A stretch of DNA of 28,259 nucleotides from Smittium culicis (Eukaryota; Kickxellomycota; Harpellomycetes; Harpellales; Legeriomycetaceae), in contig LSSN01000094.1 of the NCBI GenBank assembly GCA_001970855.1, forward strand, positions 1-28,259. The letters are read 5' to 3'. Positions 21,415-28,259 of the stretch are shown here, in pieces. The stretch's first letter is position 1. Each line of letters starts with the position of its first letter. The notes beneath the pieces were generated by a model that was not told where the DNA came from, searched no databases, and was given only the letters and a program-made list of their open reading frames with translations. A program made the position numbers and the translations under genes.

Positions 21415-24400
21415 ACTTAAGTTTAATTTCATATATATGATGTCTAAGCAATAATATTTGTATCTTTTTGATAGAGTATATTTAGAAAATTATTAAAATG
21501 AAATTCTATAAAATAATAATGAAAATTTTATTTCAGTCTGTATTTTTCAGAGTTTGAATTTTATAGACACTTTAATCCTTTGTTATGTCATCAAAATGCC
21601 ACTCTAATAAAAATATTAAGCTCTTTTTAATCAAAATATACTAATTATCTTAGTATTAGCACCCTATGGAAGAATTTTCTAAATTTTTTGAACCTACTAG
21701 CTCCATATTATGAAAAAACAATTTAATTGAACATCATATCTATATTTATCGATATTTTAACATTTATTCTTTATTTTCCAAATATAAAGCGCGTTATAGT
21801 TATAGTATATCTTATTTTTTAGAAACTTATTAATTATTACAGTTTTTCTCATAATTTTGAGAGATAGGTTACATGATTTATCAACTAGTAAATACTAAAA
21901 TATCGTTAAAAATATATATATACCAAAAATATTCTGATTTATGGTATAAATAATCTTTTGATTAGTATAAATTTAATAAAAAACGCTTTATTTTAATAAA
22001 AAATTATATCTTATCCAAATTTCTTTAGCTGTACTAAAAAACGTGATTAATAATTCACAATAAATTAATTGAAATTTTTGATTATTAAAGCTCTTATTCT
22101 TAATTTTGGCTATTCAAATAGATATTGTAAAAACCTATTGATAAATATTAGGTAAAGAGATAAAAAAAATTCAGTAAAAAATCGCTATATCAAAATTTGC
22201 TGTGTTTAAAATCCATTAATTTAATATTTTGCGAAACCTGCGATTTGGAATGTAGATATAAAATTTTTATTAAATCCTATATTTAAGCGATTTTTGATAT
22301 AAGTTACTATATTTATTATCAAATATTATATTGAATAATAATGGAATATAATGTATTATTTGTTGAATTTAACTAGGGTTAGGGCAAGGAAAATTTAAAA
22401 ATACGTGTTAAAGAACTTATATTTATCTTAATGATGGCTCAGATCCTGTTTATATACTTAATTATGATTTATTTAAAAATTCAGAGTTTAATTGAATATA
22501 GATATTTGGACTGTATACAAAATTTTATTGAAAATCAAACTTTTTTTTTTGATATATTGTTTTAACTCCGACTCAAAATCTTTTATTTTTTAGGTTCTTT
22601 TGAATTAATAGTAAAAAAAATGTGTTTTGAAATAATTTTAAAATATTTATAGGTATGATTTCATAGTCACTCAATTCAATTGATATATTATTGAATAAAG
22701 GACTGTTTATAAATAAATTAATTTGACTCAAGTCATTTGAAAGTAAATATTAATAATCTTGGGAAAAAACCTAAAGAAACATTAATTTTTCTCAAAGATA
22801 TTTTTTGTTAATTAAAAAGAATGTGTTGCAATCATAATTTTTTGAGCAATATTTTAATTCATAGTGGCGATTATCATCAAATAATTTCCTTATTAGTCAT
22901 CGTATAACAATTCATGTTATGGGTAATATGTAGTGTATTTTAATACAAATTTAATTAATTCTATAAAAGTTTAAATTTTACATACTTATTCTAAAAATAA
23001 TATCATTATAAATATGAATTCAGAGATAATTAGTATAATTTCACAAAGGCTTAATGTTTTTTGATATTTTATCAACAATAATAACTTATTGTATTAATAT
23101 TTAAAAATGTCTAAAATTTACTTGAAATAAAATTATAAATTGAAAAAATAATAATTTGATAGAGATTGGAGGCGTTCCAGATATCTTAAAAAATATATAT
23201 TCGAGACAGCGCATTGAGGCTCGTACTTTTATTTCTATTCATAACAAAATTACATAATAAATTAATAATATATTTTTTAATTGTAACCAGAGAAAAGCTA
23301 CTTATCACATAATAGAGAGATCTATCAGAATATTATTAATAAAACGATAACGTCCAATATCTAAATGTTATAAAATTTCCAGAAAAAATTCTTCATTAAA
23401 TTGAGATTAATAAAAAAAAAATTTTTTTCTGTTCTCTATAATTATTATTTTAAGGCTTATGTGCTAAATATTAATTAGAAAATATCTTTTAATTAATAAA
23501 ATCCCAAATATTATGCAAAAATGTCTACATTCTTACTAAAAATAGCTAATAAAGTTTATATTATATTATAGCGAAATGATTTTAAGGTCTGGATTGAGGT
23601 TTTTTTTATTATAAGACTATTCAAATTTTGGAATTTATAAACACGTGTAATTTTTTCTTATTAATTATAATTTGGAATAATTTGTTTTGAATTTGATAAT
23701 GTTAAAATATAAATAGTTTAGTTAAACTGTTTTTAATAAAATAAATATAACTCCGGAAAAAGATGAAAACCCCCTTATTTTGGTAAAGAATTTTATTGCA
23801 AAATATGAATGATTTTTATAATACAGGTGTATAATAGGCTATAAATAGGCTAATAAATTGGTCTGACTTGTAAGTTTGTAGTTTTTTATTAGTAATACAA
23901 TAAAAACCAAATAAATAAATAATTTTTTTTGGCTGTTTTTTTTAAATAAAAGCGGATAAAATGCTGCAAAACGAATAGGTTTGTTTTTTTTTTTTTTTAA
24001 TATTGTTTGATGATTTAGGATTTACTAATTTTCAAAGAAAAAAGAAAAAAATTTTTTCTATTGATGATTTTGGTTATTTTTTGTTATAAAAAATTTTTTT
24101 TTAATAAATTTGTCCAGGATTAATCCTAGTCCAGTCATAAGTGACGTATTTATAAATTTTCCCATTTTTATTCCTTCATTTTTTGACATTTCTTCTTTCA
24201 CATTAGTCTAGGCCTGAATGCATTAATTTTAAAATTTCACATTCTGCAACTTTCACTCTTGCGATTTCTAGTAACATTTTTAATTAAATACAGTATTATA
24301 ATTTTCTAGATATTTTTTCTCTGAATTTAGGCTTAGTTATTGAGAACACCTGTTATACCACCGAAAGCTACTACATCAAAAATTTTAGAAATTATTGAAT

Positions 24401-24845
24401 GATGTATTGAACCTTTACTTTAATAGTTATACTTGGATTTATTTTATATAAGGAATTTTAAAAGTCAATAATTACTGCCAAAAGCCCATTTCTTAGATAA
24501 ATTATTAATTTTATATACATCATTTAATTAAGTTTGTTGCATTTTCATAATAAATGATAAGTGAATATATCTAGTATAAATTATTTTATAAGTAAATCAT
24601 ACAAAGTATCGCGCTGAATTCATTGTTATATATGTAAAATTATAATTTTTAATTTAGCAATCATTATTTATTTTTGAATAAAATTCTTTTAGTTGCAATA
24701 TTATCGTATATATTGATGCATTTAATTTATTATAAATTTATATAACATATTTCTTTTCGTATTTATATTTAATTATCTAAAATTATATTTAAAATAATAA
24801 ACCTAAAATAGTAAATAATATTCATTATGTAAATTTTGTTGGTAC
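21415..24845. other. AT-rich gene-free stretch
   Basis: About 3.4 kb with stops in all frames and many homopolymers. Small notes: ctagggttaggg at about 22373-22384 (fewer than two telomere-like units), a slightly GC-richer patch near 23165-23225, and a 12-bp palindrome AGGATTAATCCT near 24116. I see no gene. Confidence 0.5.
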
Positions 24846-25309
24846 TGTCACGAAGGAGGCGGTTTCTAAGAATCCTTCGTTGGTGTGCGGAATTTCTCGT
24901 TTTACGGTTGCTGGTAAGTTAGCGAGAGATTGTGCGTACCGTGATGAGTAAAGCTCATCTTTAAGAAAATCGGCGCCATGAATATGAGGCGCGACTACTG
25001 TCGATGAGCTGTGTGAAGTGGGAATTTTGGTGGTGGCTTTTTAAAGATGGGTTTTAGAAAAATTAATTACTTACTAGTTAAAGGTGAATATTTATTTACT
25101 ATTCGGATTTACGCTACGTTGAAATTTCGCGATTGTGGTTACAATATCTAGTTTACGTTTCAATAGTTGAAGTATAAATATAGTATAATAGTAACTTAAC
25201 TTTAATGATAAATGAGAATAAAATTTTTAATAGTTAAACATTTTATTTTAAGAATTTTATTTAAAAAAATAAAGGGCGAGAGAGATTCCTAAATTTTGGA
25301 CACTCACTG
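24846..25309 (+). mobile_element. Possible Tc1/mariner-like transposon relic
   Basis: A GC-richer island (24846-25040) translates on plus to EAVSKNPSL followed by CGISRFTVAGKLAR, resembling the N-terminal DNA-binding helices of Tc1-type transposases. Stops follow, with a weak continuation (MSKAHL, RRHEYEARLL) in another frame. At 25283-25309 the sequence reads inward from a TA (25310-25311) as CAGTGAGTGTCCAAAATTT, the usual form of a Tc1-family terminal repeat. The left terminal repeat and the DDE domain are missing. Family assignment is tentative. Confidence 0.4.
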
Positions 25310-25615
25310 TATATAAAATAAATTTTAAAAAGGCTAGCAAGTCTTCCAAGCTTAATTTACTTTAACGTATAAAACTTAACATTAAAATTCGACTACCTCT
25401 AGAGCTACTGTGGAGAAATTCTAATGCGTCTGCATAATTTTTCATATATAATTAATTCTTCTAAGTCCACTCTCCGCAATTTGATATTTGAAATTATAGC
25501 CTAGATTCCTGCAGTATAAGTCCTCATAGTCAATACCCTTGGTAAAATACTATGTATAGTTTTCTTACACTAAGTCTAGAGTTAAATATCTAGTACTAAT
25601 AATTTGCATAATGGT
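25310..25615. other. Unassigned stretch between repeat relics
   Basis: About 300 bases with somewhat higher GC than the surroundings, but no open frame or recognisable repeat. It may be part of an older element. Confidence 0.3.
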
Positions 25616-25620
25616 GTACA
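25616..25620. repeat. 5-bp target duplication (GTACA), left
   Basis: Matches 26338-26342 exactly and brackets the candidate solo LTR. Confidence 0.45.
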
Positions 25621-26337
25621 GTTGAAGTTATTGAAGATCATTGAAGTTTAAGATAAAGCTAAAGATTGACCGGCATATAAGTTCAAGTTTGCAGTAATTG
25701 TAGTTTGTAGTGTCCTGGGCGTATAGTTAGTGTGTTCCAAGTACTAGACCCTGCAATGTATACTGTAATTAATGATAAGGATGCAGTGCCGTATTGAGAG
25801 TCATTGACTGGCCTAGCATGAAAAATCATCAATTTTTCACCATAGAAAGAACCTACGTTAACTTAAATTAGTGTCAAAGTATGTTCTAACCAAAGTCGCG
25901 TGGAGGATCGGTGTACCTTTCTGCTAATACAACTGCCGAGGCGTGCGGTAACAACCTATCATAAGATAGGAACCGGTCAGCCTACACTGTCCTCCGCTCT
26001 GACCCCATACATTGCCCAAAATAGCATACCCTTCACCGCCTGTAATACACCTGATCTTACTCCGAGGTGGTATACAAAAGTGGGTCGGGTACTTGGTGCT
26101 TATACTATTTTTTCAGAACCACTAGCCAGGAGATAAAATCCTTGAACTAGCATAACTTTGTACTGGGTAAATACCCTGTGTAATTTATGTATATTATTCC
26201 ACTTAACGTGAAATAATTTTACTGGTTAAGAGGGTTAAGCTCTTTTTACCAGGATCCTTGGTTGGACTGGGTATCCTCCCAGAATAACCAAAACACAACG
26301 AAACTATAGGGTGTATCAGAGTCTTGGTTTCACGACA
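25621..26337 (-). mobile_element. Probable solo LTR (717 bp)
   Basis: On the minus strand it begins TGTCGTGAAACC at 26337, typical of Ty3-type LTR starts, and ends at 25621. GTACA flanks both sides. The interior is GC-richer than the surrounding DNA and carries no protein domain; a 78-codon frame at 25900-26136 lies within it. The 3' end reads TTCAAC instead of ending in CA, which weakens the call. No internal retroelement genes adjoin, so a solo LTR left by recombination is the simplest reading. Confidence 0.5.
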
Positions 26338-26342
26338 GTACA

Positions 26343-26904
26343 TAATTATTCCATAAATTGAATTAGTTTGAAAACCATTGACTAAAAAATTGAAAATTTA
26401 TAAAATATTTCAATTATTAATCTTTATTGTTTTTCTAATGTCAAAAATCGTTATAGATTATCGGGTCGAAAAGATAACACGTGAATAATATTTTTATTAA
26501 GGAAGACTGACCTTAAATGTTGTAATGAACCCAAATAATAATTCTTTAATGGTCTTAATTAGGACATTACACAAATACTTAATAAGGTAATACAAAAAAA
26601 CTGAATAATAACGAAAAAATAATTATGAAACACAATCATAGACCGAAACAAAAACATGAAATATGAAAAATTGGGCCAACATCCTGAAACACAGTTGGAA
26701 GCTATTATTAGTTATTTTTATTATAAACTAGTATATCTTCTTTAAATAGCATGGGTTCTTAAAACTCGTACACTAATTCTCTATAAATAACCAGCTGAAC
26801 GCCAAGAAATGAAATGGAATGGAATTCAGAACAACAATAAAATAAAAATCTGAATCATTACAAATGTCTTTTTATTATTCCGAGAAGATTTAAGTTTAAT
26901 TATT
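26343..26904. other. AT-rich spacer, no gene seen
   Basis: No open frame, RNA or recognisable repeat between the candidate solo LTR and repeat copy B. Confidence 0.4.
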
Positions 26905-27281
26905 GGGTAGATTTGCCTCTGCGTTTGATGTGTATTCATTCCACCTATTAACATAACCACTGATCCAATTAAACATCCCCAAAGCTTTTGCTGAGGAATT
27001 TTCCTTATTAGAATTTATTCTACACTATTATATTTATTCTAACCTGAACCATCCATATGTTTTACATGTGTTTTTCACCGAAGCAAAAATCATAAATTGT
27101 CCCAGTTTTCCCTATTTTTTTGGTCTCTTCATCTGACAACAATTGCCATCTGTTTTCTAGTCTTAGTCTTAGTTTATAATAATTTTACGTTCTCTTTCCT
27201 GTAAAAATAAAACTTGGTTTACTCCTAATTCTTGTTTAGTTGATACCTTTTATCTTACTCATTCCCCTCTCGTTCCTGAAA
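26905..27281. mobile_element. Repeat element copy B (inverted relative to copy A)
   Basis: The plus strand matches the reverse complement of 18605-19053. Shared blocks include catccccaaagcttttgctg, agaatttattctacacta, attctaacctgaacca, ttttacatgtg, ttggtctc-tcatctgacaac and acttggttta, and the match ends at gttcctga. Copy B lacks the internal duplication of copy A. No DIRS coding sequence flanks it, so the repeat is an independent family and not part of the DIRS element. Confidence 0.75.
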
Positions 27282-28259
27282 GGAAGGCAATTTCCTTAAA
27301 TGGAAATACTCAAAAAAATTTTAAAAAAATATAAATACTGTGATAAAGCTTATTTAATAAGGCGTTATTTTAATTTAAATTTAATTTATGTCACTGATAT
27401 TAAAGACTGTATAGATATGAATATTTTGTAAAAATAATCAAAATGAGTAAAAACCCAATTATATAAAAGACTTTTCGTTTTATAAGCTAATTCTCGTAAA
27501 ACTTAATTGTATAAGTTAATAAAAATAATTCAATAAAATGAACCTAGGTTGGTCATATTTTAAATATTGATAAAAGTATTTAAAATAAATTATATTTTAA
27601 ATAAGCAATGCTTGAATGAGTATCTACGCCATTCATTAATGACTCATCCTATTCATCCATACATCATTGTTTGTATTATAATAATAAATTCATTACACGT
27701 ATCTTTTCATTGTCCTAATAATAGAACACAAAAAATGTAAACAAGATTTATTTTATGTAATACTAAATTTATATAAGATTTGATAAAAAAATTTTCTGTT
27801 TTATAGTAAATTGCATAATCAAATTGATTATACAATAAACTAATAAGCCTTATTGTTTTGTAAAAAGATAAACTATATGATTCATTATTAATTATGTCAG
27901 TTTTTAATCCATAATTTTAGGGGGAAATTATACTAATGATAATGTTAGCCTTGGACGCAACAATACTAAAATTAATATTAGTTTTAATTGGAATTTGAGT
28001 TTTAAATGTATTTATAGATTTTTTTTTTTAAATTCTGTTATATGAACTGACTGCTAAAAATATTTTTTTTAAAGTTTTTTATACAATTTAAATTTCTTCT
28101 GTACTATTATAATTATCAATATCTTTGTTTAAAAACGAGTATATAGGATATTTTTACATCAATATCAACATGCTTGGTGTGAAATACAAATATTTAATTA
28201 TGCTTTAAAGCTGTCGATAAATAAAATAAATGCGCCTCTAAATGCTTTATTTATATCTA
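27282..28259. other. AT-rich stretch to window end, no gene seen
   Basis: Nothing beyond A/T homopolymers and short random frames is visible in the last kilobase. Confidence 0.45.

Noticed and set aside
22370..22388. Telomere-like ctagggttaggg
   Set aside because: Fewer than two TTAGGG units; expected by chance and not an interstitial telomere array.
25900..26136. 78-codon open frame in GC-richer DNA
   Set aside because: It lies wholly within the candidate solo LTR, has no domain, and its higher GC explains the lack of stops.

Overview
The window looks like a very AT-rich genome of an early-diverging fungus. A gut- or invertebrate-associated Kickxellomycotina such as a harpellid is my best guess, not proven. 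The reasons are: an autophagy protease gene (ATG4) with a GT-AG spliceosomal intron and a perfect TACTAAC branch site; a secreted trypsin; a DIRS-type tyrosine-recombinase retrotransposon; and long gene-free AT-rich stretches with poly(A/T) runs.

Layout. Bases 1-792 (+) hold a GC-richer, secreted S1A trypsin whose 5' end is cut by the window edge. Bases 793-5579 are AT-rich and gene-free, but contain a small truncated retrocopy (about 1880-2051, inserted in minus orientation) with poly(A), AATAAA and 15-bp target-site duplications. Bases 5580-10168 (+) hold ATG4, two exons, 1495 codons. Its C54 peptidase domain is split by about 850 residues of low-complexity sequence carrying a series of Atg8-interacting-motif-like peptides. 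Bases 10169-16082 are AT-rich with no supported gene.

Bases 16083-21414 (-) are a decayed DIRS element: inverted terminal repeats, an internal complementary region, a gag-like ORF, RT/RNase H with stops, frameshifts and loss of catalytic blocks, and a largely open tyrosine recombinase. It carries two nested insertions, a 323-bp LTR-like piece in gag and a 449-bp repeat in RNase H. A second copy of the 449-bp repeat lies inverted at 26905-27281. An assembly gap (16832-16958) inside the recombinase is flanked by an identical 424-bp sequence on both sides, most simply a false duplication.

Bases 21415-28259 are AT-rich with repeat relics: a Tc1/mariner-like fragment (24846-25309) and a probable 717-bp solo LTR (25621-26337).

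Only two host genes are supported. The trypsin acts outside the cell. ATG4 acts in the cytosol on Atg8 in autophagy. Nothing suggests they work together. The rest of the window is a graveyard of mobile elements, with insertions inside insertions that allow relative dating.
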